64,000 bases of DNA from Chelydra serpentina (taxonomy: Eukaryota; Chordata; Testudines; Chelydridae), in contig JBAIAC010000003.1 in NCBI GenBank assembly GCA_037349315.1, positions 16,492,501 to 16,556,500 on the forward strand. The letters run 5' to 3'. The translations under genes were made by a program, and so were the position numbers. The notes below the pieces were generated by a model that saw only the letters and a list, made by a program, of their open reading frames with translations, was not told the origin of the DNA and did not search any database. Shown one piece after another: positions 31,601 through 42,410 of the stretch. Every line of letters begins with the position of its first letter. The stretch's first letter is position 1.

Positions 31601-32750
31601 CTCAAGTGGCTGTAGTAAATGGGGAGACCATCAAGCCCCATGAAGCAGGACTGTTTCCACACTTTGCAATTCAGGGCTAACACTTATACCACTTTGAAAA
31701 GGACCAGCAGACTGGGGAAGTTTGGAATCAGCTTCTGGTACCCAACTCTACTGGAGGGAGGTGATGTAACTCACACATGCCATACCCTTCGCAGGGCAGC
31801 TAGGGAGGGAGATGTTAGTACAGATTCTAGCCTGGAGTCTACAAAGATGTTCCAGATTTCTGTGCCTCATTCCTGCAGTGTCAGCCTACAGCTCCTCAGC
31901 CCACAGAGAGCCTCTTTCTCCCGCTAGTAGGTATGCCATTTGGCCGGATTGGAATGGACATAGTCGACTCCCTGGAGAACAGTGCCTCCGGCTACTGGTT
32001 CATTTTAGTTACAGTAGACTATGCAACTAGGTACCCTGAAGCAGTACCAGTACAGTACCATTACATTCTATGAATGCCAAAAGAGAGGCCACTGAACTCA
32101 TGAAAATCTTTGCTTGGGTTGGGATGCCATGGGAGATCTCAACAGATCAGGGAATGAACTGTATGCCCCAGATGATCAAGCAACTCTGCCGACTGCTGAA
32201 AATCAAGGTTCTCAGGACATCTGTTCACCACCCCCATACAGATGGCCTGGTGGAAAGATTCAACAGAACACTATGGATATGTGGACACTGAGACCAGTTA
32301 CTCCCTCCTCCCCTGTTCTCCAGGCAAGAAGTCCCCCAGTCCTCCACTGGCTTCTCACCATTTGAGCTGTTATATGGGAGGCAACCCCACGGGATTGTAG
32401 AACTCATTCGAGAAATGTGGAAAGAACAGCTATCTCAGGCCAATAATGTAGTACAATATATCCTGGACCTATGGGAGACGCTCGATGCCCAGGGCTCATT
32501 TGCCAGGGAGAACCACCTACACACTCCGAGCACACAGGAAGCAGGGCTCACCTCTGCGAATTGTAACCCAGTAATTGGGTTCTTCCGTTATTACTCTCTG
32601 CCATTACCCAAATTAAAACTCCTGGCCTGCTTGCAAGGGCCCTATAAGGTGGTATGAAGAGTAGGGCCAGTAAACTACAAAATCTGAGACCTGAACAAGC
32701 AAAAGGCACACCAAATCTACCATGTAAATCTTTTAATACCTTGGAAAGCC
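31600..32750 (+). pseudogene. Decayed Ty3/Gypsy integrase
   Basis: Several frames together cover an integrase. The degenerate zinc-binding leader is at about 31700-31900. The core starts GRIGMDIVDSLENSASGYWF (catalytic Asp) at about 31940, passes VTVDYATRYPEAVPV, then EISTDQGMN (second Asp region) at about 32140, LRTSVHHPHTDGLVERFNRT (catalytic Glu), and SPFELLYGRQPRGIVELI at about 32355. It ends near HQIYHVNLLIPWK at about 32715. Stops and frame changes make it inactive. Confidence 0.75.
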
Positions 32751-32879
32751 CAATAGCTTACCAATATTAGAATTAGGCCCTCAGGCTGGCGAGGCCTCAG
32801 AGCCAGCAGTGGTCAAGACTGGGAACAATCTCACCCAGACCAGAGACCCCAGACTCAACAGATGATCCATGTTTTCTCT

Positions 32880-33262
32880 TTTGTATTTTCTACTCAACCT
32901 AGACAGACCCATAACCCATAATATCCAGATGAAACTGGGGCTTAAAGTCAGAGAAAATCCTCAACCCCTTCCCCAGGAGTTGAAAACCATGAAGCGAGAC
33001 CCCAATCAATGCTAGAACTAGGAGTAATCGAGGAATCATTCAGAGACTGGAAACGCCCCGTAGTATTGGTCCCCAAGCCTGATTGGACCACCTGGTTTAG
33101 TAATGACTTCCAAAAGGTCAACAAAGTCTCAAAATGTGATGTGTAACTGATGCCTTGCATTGACAAGCTACTTGACAGGCTAGGGGAAACAGTACATCAC
33201 CACCTGGATCTGAAGAAGGAATGTTGGCACATCCCCATCAGAGCAGAATCCAGGGAAGAGAG
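32880..33262 (+). pseudogene. Decayed Ty3/Gypsy reverse transcriptase start
   Basis: Downstream of the integrase remnant, frames read ITHNIQMKLGLKVREN, MLELGVIEESFRDWKRPVVL, VPKPDWTTW, FSNDFQKVNKVSKCDV and LLDRLGETVHHHLDLKK, the N-terminal part of a Gypsy reverse transcriptase. It stops at about 33262, before the YxDD motif. The integrase-before-RT order is the reverse of usual Ty3/Gypsy elements. Confidence 0.7.
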
Positions 33263-33475
33263 CTTTCTCCACTTCCTTTGATCCATCCTCCCTTCCCCCT
33301 GCCCCCCATCAGGAGTTGAATTACTCAGGGCCCTCAGCTGGGAGGAGTGGAGAAGGAGGAACTGTGTTCCCTTACCCCTCAAGCCTTAAAGACTGAGGCT
33401 GCTCAACCAATCAGGGGGAAGAGATCCAGGCGCTCCAACAACTAGGCCACCTGGCCCTCCAAGCCCCCTGTTACA

Positions 33476-34075
33476 ATTCCACTAAGAGAGGCACAGCATG
33501 CAAATCACAGGAGGTGAAAGTAACGCTCTAATTGGTGCTGGTAGGGCCTCAGTCAGAGCACTATGTACAGTTATGGTCACCAGTGTATAGGAAGGATGTA
33601 GAGAAACTGGAAAGGATCCAGAGCGAGTGACAAAGATGATCAAAGGGATGGAGTACAAGCCGTATGAGCAAAGGCTGGAGGAACTGGGTATGTTTAGTTT
33701 GGCAAAGAGGAGATTAAGGGGGGATATGAGAATGCTCTTCGGATACTTGAAAGGCTGCCATAAAAAGGATGGAGAAAAGTTGTTCTCTCTTGCCACAGAG
33801 GGCAGGACAAGAGGCGATGGGTTAAAACTACAGCACGGTAGATTTCAATTAAATCTCAAGAAAAACTTCCTGACAGTAAGAACAGTAGGACAATGGAACA
33901 GAGGCCTTGGGAGGTTGTGGAAGCTCCTTCACTGGAGGTTTTCTAAAGGAGGCTGGACAGCCATCTGGCTTGGATAATTTAGACACAAAAAATCCTTCAT
34001 CTTGGTACAGGTTAGTCTAGATGACCATTGCAGTCTCTTCTTATGCTATGATTCTATGATTTTAAATCACATTAT
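33476..34075 (+). mobile_element. Old CR1, part 2 (RT tail and 3' end)
   Basis: GGCACAGCATGCAAATCACA, CTGGAAAGGATCCAGAGCGA, GAACTGGGTATGTTTAGTTT and TTATGCTATGATTCTATGAT. Continuation of the copy started at 28160. Confidence 0.88.
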
Positions 34076-34178
34076 TTTTCACCAATTTCCTGATGTTTTG
34101 GGGCCTGTCTCCTGGGTTTTTGAAAACTTGGGTATGGCAGTGTGGGAAAGTCTGTTTACCATTCCACAAGAATATATG

Positions 34179-34620
34179 AATGTTACAGGCTGTTTTCCCT
34201 ACAAGCTGAGAGGGGGTTACCCCAAGTCAGCTAGGGGCACCTGATCCCAATTAAGGGCTGCCAATAAGCTTCTCCAGGGTGAGAGGCTGTGTTCCTTCCC
34301 ATAGGGGAGATAGCCAAACCCGAGTGTCTGCTAGGTAAGGACAGAGACCCCAGGGAAAACCAACAGGGCAACACCCTGCACCAGCGAGGAGGCAGTGAAG
34401 GTACCTCACTGGGGTTTTAGTTTATGAGACTGTTTCTTTTTTGTTTGGTGGAGGAGCACCCCTTAGCCCGACTGTCAGGGCCACCCTGAAAGTATGGCCA
34501 AGGGAACACAGAAGGGGAAAGGCAAACCCTGCCCAGAGAGGGGCTGATTAACCCCAGGCCCACCATCACTAGAGGGGAAAGCACTAAGGTCTGGCGAGAC
34601 AAAGAAGGTGCCTTGAGACA
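34179..34620. mobile_element. 442-base insertion in the SRCR intron flank, target duplication ATATG
   Basis: ATATG at 34174-34178 and 34621-34625. Removing the insert restores GAATATATG-TCAAAAGAATTGTG, the sequence of the other units (GAATATAGGTCAAAAGAATT at 17511). The insert begins AATGTTACAGGCTG and ends CCTTGAGACA, with no coding content. Probably part of a retroelement. Confidence 0.6.
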
Positions 34621-34719
34621 ATATGTCAAAAGAATTGTGTGACCGTAAGTAGATTTTCCACTGTTCTTTTCATTTTATGGCTTCTCTGCTAGTTAACATC
34701 AATCTCTTACATTAACCCC

Positions 34720-35345
34720 TGTGACCAAGTTCCTCCTCTATCTTGCTGGGTCTTGTGCTTATTGGCAGATTTTGCTTGCCTCAGAGATCTTCCCCTCTGG
34801 TAGAATCCACAGTCCAGGTTAACTCCTCCTGTGTCTGATCAGGAGTTGGGAGATTTGGGGGGAACCCGGGCCCGCCCTCTACTCCGGGTTCCAGCCCAGG
34901 GCCCCGTGGACTGCAGCTGTTTAGAGTGCCTCCTGGAACAACTGCACGACAGCTACAACTCCCTGGGCTACTTCCCCATGGACTCCTCCCAACACCTTCT
35001 TTATCCTCACCACAGGATCTTCCAGCAGTACGCCCTCTCACTCTCAGCTCCTAGTGCCTCTTGCTCCCAGCTCCTCGCACGCAACCTCCTTCCACAGCTC
35101 CTGACATCCGCGCCTCACTGACTCACTGGGAGACTTTTGACTAGTTTCAGCCAGCCCCTGATTGGCTGCAGGTGTCTCAATCAACCTCCCTGCCTTCTGG
35201 AAAGTTCTTAATTGGCCCCAGGTGTCTTAATTGACCTGGAGCAGCTTCCATTTACTTATTCTGGTACAATGGATTTGTTTAGCCTGGAGCTAATAGACCT
35301 ATCTCCCACTACTTTCCTATAGCCATCTGGCCTCGCCCCGTCACA
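34720..35345. mobile_element. Solo LTR, 626 bases
   Basis: It starts TGTGACCAAGTTCC and ends GCCCCGTCACA (TG...CA, inverted TGTGAC/GTCACA). The flanks ATTAACCCC and CCCCCTATTAATTAG join to ATTAACCCCCTATTAATTAG, the intact intron flank of sister units (14539-14560, 40040), implying a CCCC duplication. It lies 39 bases from the donor side of the exon at 35385. Confidence 0.8.
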
Positions 35346-35384
35346 CCCCCTATTAATTAGATTCAATAAAACTTTCAAACAGAC

Positions 35385-35699
35385 CTGAGCAGAGAACTCC
35401 AGCGTCTTCACCGTGTCCACAGTTATGCTGACCCCATCCACCAGAGGAACATTCCCGAAGATAGGATTCGCTTCCAGAGCAACTCACATCATCCAGCCAG
35501 ATCTGCCCTGATCCTTTCCCATAATAAGCTGAGCCAGGTGCATTGATGGCGCGTCCACATCCCAATTCTTGGCAAACGACATTGGCATCTGACGTGTCCC
35601 AGGAATCATCACAGACTGTACCCCAGGTGCCATTGTAATAAATCTCCATTCTCCCAGCACATCGATCTACCCCATTCACCAGTCTGATCTGTTTGCTTC
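35385..35699 (-). CDS. SRCR domain exon (group B)
   Basis: The acceptor is TTATCCCTTACAG|GA and the donor CTCAG|GTCTGT. 315 bases, eight cysteines. [20 protein letters not shown] has the N23 sequon that its duplicate at 17636 lost. [13 protein letters not shown] and [16 protein letters not shown] each differ by one residue from the common form. The whole flanking segment matches 17440-18402. Confidence 0.88.
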
Positions 35700-35749
35700 C
35701 TGTAAGGGATAAATTGCACATATTATTATCACATTCCTTTGATCTTCTT

Positions 35750-36077
35750 ACTAATTTGCATTAATTCATGTCAGGAGGGCCTGATTTTATTCACCCGTGT
35801 GCTAAAAGAATTAGCTGAAGAAATCTCTGTGTCACTGGCAATAATTTTTGTAAATTCATGGACGTCAGTAGAGGTCTGGGAAGACTGGCTCGGAACTAAC
35901 ATAGCACCTATCTTTAAAAAGGGGGAAAAGGAGGATGGGGAACTATAGACCGGGCATCCTGACTAATGCATAAAACTAGCAATTTGTGATTACCTGGAGG
36001 ATGAAGGGATGATCACTAGGACCCTGCCTGGATTTATTAAGAACATATCATGCCAAACCAGTTTGATATTATTCAAA
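35750..36077 (+). mobile_element. Old CR1 segment (duplicate of 18010-18330)
   Basis: GAACTATAGACCGGGCATCC and GGATTTATTAAGAACATATC match the 18 kb copy almost base for base. Confidence 0.85.
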
Positions 36078-36149
36078 GGGCTTGTCTGCACTTTGTGCTG
36101 GATTGATGGGCAGCGATCGATCCAGCGGGGGTCGATTTATCGCATCTAG
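36078..36149. mobile_element. Truncated Harbinger-like MITE
   Basis: GGGCTTGTCTGCACTTTGTG to TATCGCATCTAG equals the first 72 bases of the MITE at 18331. The next base joins directly to the R1 repeat (CAAGGCGCTGCC), marking a deletion breakpoint. Confidence 0.85.
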
Positions 36150-36471
36150 CAAGGCGCTGCCCTAGACCAAGAGAGAACCCTGCAGGAAACAAGCCATCTA
36201 GCAAACTACACCAGAGGGGCCATTCCTCAAACTGAACAGACCCGGAGGAAGTGGCCCATGGAAGAGGATTTTGACTTCCTGCTGGGAAGGATCCCCTCCC
36301 TGTCCAGGGACTGACTTACTCAGGGACCTGGGTTTGGACCCAATGGAGAGGAAGGGCCCGGATCTCACTCCCCCTCTAGGCCATAAACACTGGGGCTACT
36401 CAACCAATCAAAGGGCTGAGAGCCAGGCACTCTAACCACTAGGCTGCTCGGCCCTCCAAGCGGCCTGTTAC
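36150..36471. repeat. Repeat R1, right part
   Basis: CAAGGCGCTGCCCTAGACCA to CTCGGCCCTCCAAGCGGCCTG, near-identical to 23031-23350. Confidence 0.8.
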
Positions 36472-36760
36472 TGTTGCATTAACAGAGGCACAGCATGCAG
36501 ATCACAGGAGGTGACAGTACCGCTCCACTCGGCGCTGGCTGGGCCTCAGCTGGACTACTGTGTCCAATATGGTCACCAGTGTATAGAAAGGTTGTTGAGA
36601 ATCTGTAAAGGATCCAGAGGAGAGTGACAAAGATGAGCAAAGAAAAAGAGTGCAACCCATATGAGAAAAACGCAAGGAACTGGGTATGTTTAGTTTGGAA
36701 TAGAGGAGAGTCTGTGGGGAAGTGACAGCAGTCTTAAAAGACTTGTCAGGCTGCTGTTAG
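36472..36760 (+). mobile_element. Old CR1 RT tail
   Basis: GTTGCATTAACAGAGGCACA to GACTTGTCAGGCTGC, the duplicate of 23351-23635. Confidence 0.85.
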
Positions 36761-37358
36761 TATATAGGCCTGTTTGTTTGCCTGAGAGAATTTTGAGTTT
36801 AATTTTTGATACTCTGATATCCTTACTAATATGTGTGAACAAAGACCAAAGGCACTGCGTGTTACATTTCCCACAAGAAAATGGGGCGTTTAGCACAATG
36901 AGAAATGATAAGAAATAGAGTTCAAGTGTTACTGGGTATGCTGGGAGTATGTATGAGCATACACTGTAAGGCTGCCTGGCTCCTCTCTCAAGCCAAGATC
37001 AAGCAACCAGTTAGGAGGGGCAAGAGGGGGTGGGGAGAGACATAAGAAACACTAAAAGCCAAAGAAAGGCCTGGCGTTGGCCAGTACACAACCTCACTCC
37101 CTACCCCGCCAATGGGTTACAAAGGAGGTGGTACCAAGCCCCCAGATTCCAAAACGGCACTTGACCATAAATTGTAAGGGGTGGGACCAACACCAGGCAT
37201 GACAGGTATAATTCTGCCTGCTAAGGAAGGGGGAAGTGGAACACTGGGGACAAAGGCTCTGCAGTGTCAGAGCTATGGACATGCTTGCTTGAAACTAACC
37301 CCAATAAATATCACATTGCCTGCACTTTGGACTTCCAGTCTTCTGCTTTCTGTCAGCA
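36761..37358. mobile_element. LTR-like insertion (duplicate of 23636-24239)
   Basis: TGTTAGTATATAGGCCTG start, AATAAA at about 37304, end near CTTTCTGTCAGCACG. A few small differences from the 23.6 kb copy indicate a fairly recent duplication. Confidence 0.55.
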
Positions 37359-37690
37359 CGACACGAATAGATGGAGAAAAACCGTTCTCTCTTGCCACAG
37401 AAGGCAGGGCAAGAGGCAATGGGTTCAAAACTACAGCAGAGCAGATTTAGATTAAATCTCAGGAAGAACTTCCTAACTTTAAGAACAGAAGGAAAATGGA
37501 ACAGAGGCCTCGGGAAGTTATGGAAGCTCCTTCCCTGGAGGTTTTCAGAAGGAGGCTGCATAGCCATCTCTCCTGGGTGGTTTAACCACAACACATCTTT
37601 CATCTTGGTGGGGGTTAGATTCAATGACCCCACTGGTCCCTTCTAACACTATGCCACTGTGATTCTAGGATTGTATGATTTTAAATCACT
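37359..37690 (+). mobile_element. Old CR1 3' end
   Basis: GATGGAGAAAAACCGTTCTC to TGTGATTCTAGGATTGTATG, the duplicate of 24240-24560. Confidence 0.85.
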
Positions 37691-37939
37691 TTATTTTTAA
37701 CCAATTTCCTGATTTTTTAGTCGTAACTCATGATTTTTGAACACTTGGGTTAGGCAGAGCTGGAAATTCTGGTTACCGTTCCAAAGGACTATATCTCAAA
37801 AGAATTGTGTGACAGGCGAGGAGATTCTCCACATTCATACTCAGTTTCTTCTCAGTTTATGGCTTCTCTGTTAGTTAACACTGATCTCTTATATTAACAC
37901 TCTATTAATTAGATTCAAAAAAGCTTTCAAATAACAGAC

Positions 37940-38254
37940 CTGAGCAGATAACTCCAGCGTCTTCACTATGCCCACAGTTGTGCTGACCCCATCCTCTGGA
38001 GGAACAGTCCCGAAGATAGGATTCGCTTCCAGAGCAACTCACATCATCAAGCCAGATCTGCCCTGATCCTTGCCCATAATAAGCTGAGGCAGGGGCATCA
38101 ATGGCATGTCCACATTCCAATTCTTGGCAAACGACATTGGCATCTGATGTGTTCCATGAATCATCACAGACTGTGCCCCAGGCTCCACTGTAATGAATCT
38201 CCACTCTGCCAGAGCAACGATCTGCCCCATTCACCAGTCTGATCTCTCTGCTTC
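37940..38254 (-). CDS. SRCR domain exon (group B)
   Basis: The acceptor is GATTTTTTCCTACAG|GA and the donor ATCTGCTCAG|GTCTGT. 315 bases, eight cysteines. The start [10 protein letters not shown] is unique in the array. [10 protein letters not shown] lacks the N23 sequon, [10 protein letters not shown] gains one, and CQELECGHA has Glu in place of the conserved Gly between C43 and C48. Duplicate of the exon at 24821. Confidence 0.87.
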
Positions 38255-38299
38255 CTGTAGGAAAAAATCCCAGCTTTTAATATCATATTCCTGTGATCA

Positions 38300-39832
38300 T
38301 CTGATTACTCTGAATGAATTCAAGTCAGCAGGGCCTGATGCCATTCAGCCGAGGGTACTGAAGGAATTAGCTGACGAAATCTTGGCACCACTGGCAATAA
38401 TATTTGCAACTCATGGATGACAGGAGAGGTCCCGGAAGACTGGAGAAGGGCTTACATAGGGCCCGTCTTTAAAAAGGGAGAAAAGGAGAAGCCAGGGAAC
38501 TACAATCCAGTCAGCCTGACCTCGATACCTGGGAGCTACTAGAACAATGTATAAAACATTCAGTTTGTGAATACCTGGAACATGAAGGGGTGATCACCCA
38601 GTATGGATTTACTAAGAACAAACCATGCCAAGCCAGCTTGCTTTTCTTCTTTGACAGGGTAAGTGGTTTGGTGGATAGGGGGAATGCAGTGGATACAATA
38701 TACCTGGACTTTAGCAAGGCTTTTGACACAGTCCCACATGACATTCTGATAAGTAAGCAGGAGAAATGGGGGCTTGGCCGAACTACCATTGAGTGGATAT
38801 ATAATTGGTTAAGCAACTGCAAATAAAGATGAATTATTAATAGAATAATGTCATATTGGACTGAGGTCTTACGTGAGGTTCCACAGGGATCTATTCTGGG
38901 TGCAGTGTTATTTAACAACTTTATTAATGACCTGGTTTAGGAATAGAGAGCATACTAATCAAATTTGTTGATCACACAAAGCTAGTGGTGGTTGTGAACA
39001 CTTTGGAGGATAGAGCTAACATTCAAAGGAATTTTTATAAATTGGAGAACTGGGCTATAGATAACAAAAAGAAATTCAGCAAAGACAAATGTAAGGTACT
39101 ATACTTAGGGAAGAAAACCCAAATGCACAAATACAGAATGGGGATAACTGGCTTGGCAGCAGCACTGCTGAGAAGGATCTGGGAGTTGTGATGGATCACA
39201 TCCCCAACATGAGTCAGCAATGTGATACTATTGCAAAAAAACCCCACAAATGTAATTTTAGGTTGCATTGAGGCATAGCATGCAAGTCACGGGAGGTAAT
39301 AATACCACTCTACTCTGTATGGGTTAGGCCTCAACTGGAGTTCTGTGTCCAATTTTGGTCACCAATGTATAGAAAGGATTTTAGAGAAACTGGAAAGAGT
39401 CCATAGGAGAGCAACAAAGATGATCAAAGGGATGGAAGGCAAGTCATATGAGCCAAAACTGAAGGAACTGGGTATGTTTAGTTTGGAAAAGAGGAGATGA
39501 AGGGGCGACATGACAGCGGTTTTCAGATACTTGAAAATGATGGAGAAACTTTGTTCTCTCTTGCCACAGAGGGACAAAAGACAATGGATTCAAACTATAG
39601 TGTAGGAGATTTTGATTAAATCTCAGGAAAAACTTTCTAACTGCAAGAACAGTAGGACAATGGAACAGTCTGCCTAGGGAGGTTGTGGAAGCTCCTTTAC
39701 TGGAGGTTTTCAAAAGGAAGCTGGATAGGATAGCCATCTGTCTTGTATGATTTAGACACAAAAAATCCTGCATTTTGGCAGGGGCTAGACTAGATCCCTT
39801 CTAACACTATGATTCTATTATTTTAAATCACA
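38300..39832 (+). mobile_element. Old CR1, longest uninterrupted copy of the antisense type
   Basis: Reading [20 protein letters not shown] (38318 on), then [56 protein letters not shown], the RT tail and the 3' end (AACACTATGATTCTATTATT). It has several stops and frameshifts. It serves as the empty-site reference for the insertions in sister copies. Confidence 0.88.
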
Positions 39833-40080
39833 TTATTTTCAACCAGTTACTTGATTTTGGGACCTGATTCATGATTTTTGAATACTTGGGTTTGGCATAG
39901 TTGGAAAGTCTGGTTACCGTTCTACAGGAATATATATCAAAAGAATTGTGTGCCCAGGAAGGAGACTCTCCACTCTCAAACTCAGGTTCTTCTCATTTTA
40001 TGGCTTCTCTGTTAGTTATCACCCACCCATTATATTCACCCCCTATTAGTTATATTCAAATAAACTTTCAAAGGACAGAC

Positions 40081-40395
40081 CTGAGCAGAAAACTCCAGCA
40101 TCTTTACTGTGCCCACAGTTGTGCTGACCCCATCCTCTGGAGGAACAGTCCCGAAGATAGGATTCATTTCCGGAGCAACTCACTTCATCCAGCCAGATCT
40201 GCCCTGATCCTTTCCCATAATGAGCCAAGCCAGGTGCACTGATGGCGTGTCCACATCCCAACTCTTTGCAAACGACATTGGCAGCTGAAAGGGCCCAGGA
40301 ATTATCACAGACTGTGCCCCAGGTGCCACTGTAATGAATCTCCACTCTCCCAGAGCAACGATCTGCCCCATTCACCAGTCTGACCTGTTTGCTTC
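40081..40395 (-). CDS. SRCR domain exon (group B)
   Basis: The acceptor is ATATTTCCCTACAG|GA and the donor TTCTGCTCAG|GTCTGT. 315 bases, eight cysteines. The stretch [15 protein letters not shown] is strongly changed from [15 protein letters not shown]. Loss of two Asp in the cation-binding region of SRCR folds may alter ligand binding. NES sequon after C74; [10 protein letters not shown] at the end. It is followed upstream by the next exon after only 159 bases. Confidence 0.87.
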
Positions 40396-40554
40396 CTGTA
40401 GGGAAATATTCCAGCTTTTAATATCCTATTCCTATGTAGAAGATGAATACCTGCTTTAAGTGAGAATCTCAAGACAGCTATAACCATTTAGTCCTGAATG
40501 GTACCTTCATCATTCCACTTTACTAAGATTCAATAGAGCATTCATAGCACATAC

Positions 40555-40869
40555 CTGAGCAGAGAACTCCTGCATCTTCACTGTGTCCACAGTTATTCTC
40601 ACCCCATCTACTAAAAGAACATTCCCAGATATAGGATTCAGTTCCAGAGCATTTCACATTGTCCAGCCAGATCTGCCCCGATCCTTCCCCATAATGAGCT
40701 GAGCCAGGTGCGTTGAGGATTTGTCCACACCCCAGTTGTTTGCAAACAACATTCGAAGCCACTAGATCCCAGTAATCATCACAGACTGTGCCCCAGGTGC
40801 CATCATTATAAACCTCCACTCTCCCAGCACAACGATCTGCTCCATTCACCAATCTGATCTGTTTGCTTC
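40555..40869 (-). CDS. SRCR domain exon (group B), divergent type
   Basis: The acceptor is TTTTTCCCTATAG|GA and the donor CTCAG|GTATGT. 315 bases, eight cysteines. [60 protein letters not shown] and [15 protein letters not shown] set it with the upper-array type (WDL, KQLGCG, W-C before the last Trp). It marks the border between the two halves of the array. Confidence 0.87.
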
Positions 40870-41395
40870 CTATAGGGAAAAATTCCAGCTGTTAGTATAG
40901 CATATTGCTAGTGAAGATCTCAGAATGAAAACATCTGAATAAATGACACCAATATTCTCAAGCAAAACTAATGCTATATAAAGACCAGGAAAAATATAAT
41001 GATGAAAAATCCTTTTTTATTATAGTCAATAAAATATTAAGTAGAGTCTAATGTAATAAGACGAATAATTCTGATATTGGATCTCATGACCTTTAGAAAC
41101 CGAAGTGGGTTTGAGGCCTTTTATTCTTCTTCAAAACATTTATACGTATATTGTTCTTTTGTTGCCTTTGTTTTTTCATTGTGGGTTTTGGTATTTAATA
41201 CATATGAATTTAAAATGACAGCACATCAAATGAATAAATAAAATGGGACGAAATGGAGAACAGGGAGATTCCACTGATGCTAGACCAGTGGTCTTATCTA
41301 TCATCTTTTGACAGAGCAAATACTTGGAGTCAGGGCAGAGTAACAGTTCAATCTGGATATGGTCAAACAAGCAAGTTTTCTTAATTGAAAAATCA
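40870..41395. other. Intron sequence without recognised element
   Basis: A/T-rich unique DNA between the SRCR acceptor and a CR1. Confidence 0.4.
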
Positions 41396-42410
41396 GGATC
41401 AATGGCTCCATGTCTAGTTGGCAGCTGGTATCAAGTGGAGTGCCCCAAGGGTCGGTGCTGGGGCCGCTTTTGTTCAATATCTTCATTAATGATCTGGAGG
41501 ATGGTGTGGACTGCACCCTTAGCAAGTTTGCAGATGACACTAAACTGGTTGATACGCTGGAGGGTAGGGATAGGATACAGAGGGACCTAGACAAATTAAA
41601 GGATTGGGCCAAAAGAAATCTGATGAGGTTCAACAAGGACAAGTGCAGAGTCCTGCACTTGGGACGGAAGAATCCCATGCACTGCTACAGACTAGGGACC
41701 GAATGGCTGGGCAGCAGTTCTGCAGAAAAGGACCTAGGGGTTACAGTGGACGAAAAGCTGAATATGAGTCAACAGTGTGCCCTTGTTGCCAAGAAGGCTA
41801 ACGGGATTTTGGGTTGTATAAGTAGGGGCATTTCCAGCAGATTGAGGGACGTGATCATTCCCCTCTATTCGGCACTGGTGAGGCCTCATTTGGAGTACTT
41901 TGTCCAGTTTTGGGCCCCACACTACAAGAAGGATGTGGATAAATTGGAAAGAGTCCAGCGGAGGGCAACAAAAATGATTAGGGGGCTGGAGCACATGACG
42001 TATGAGGTGAGGCTGAGGGAACTGAGATTGTTTAGCCTACAGAAGAGAAGAATGAGGCGGGGATTTGATAGCTGCTTTCAACTACCTGAAAAGGGGTTCC
42101 AAAGAGGATGGATGTAGACTGTTCTCAGTGGTAGAAGATGACAGAACAAGGAGTAATGGTCTCAAATTGCAGAGGGGGAGGTTTAGGTTGGATATTAGGA
42201 AAACCTTTTTCACTAGTAGGGTGGTGAAGAACTGGAATGGGTTACCTAGGGAGGTGGTGGAATCTCCTTCCTTAGAGGTTTTTATGGTGAGGCTTGACAA
42301 AGGCCTGGCTGGTATGATTTAGTTGGGATTGGTCCTGCTTTGAGCAGGGGGTTGGATTAGATGACCTCCTGAGGTCCCTTCCAACTCTGAGATTCTATGA
42401 TTCTATGGTT
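41396..42410 (+). mobile_element. Young CR1, 5' truncated, one frameshift
   Basis: Reading from [20 protein letters not shown] at 41410 (RT motif) and KFADDTKLV to [13 protein letters not shown] at about 42070. There the frame shifts and continues as [20 protein letters not shown] to the stop at 42320. The 3' end is GATTCTATGATTCTATGGTT. Very close to the intact copy at 18.7 kb, with a four-codon deletion after TKL. Confidence 0.9.

Larger units (their letters stand above)
29061..33475 (+). mobile_element. Ty3/Gypsy-type retroelement remnant with R1 ends
   Basis: It opens TGTAATGAAGC and closes CCTGTTACA, inside an old CR1. Flanks GTTGC and ATTCC share three of five bases; at the R1 copy at 23350 the site still reads TTGC. 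From left to right: R1 left part with two nested insertions (CR1 at 29405, hAT at 29874), unassigned G-rich DNA, integrase codons (31.6-32.7 kb), reverse-transcriptase codons (33.0-33.26 kb), and R1 right part (33254-33475). It could be one element, or an R1 solo LTR with a nested Gypsy insertion. Confidence 0.6.

Noticed and set aside
41410..42117. A separate 235-codon gene
   Set aside because: It is the RT portion of a 5'-truncated, frameshifted CR1, matching the intact copy at 18.7 kb.
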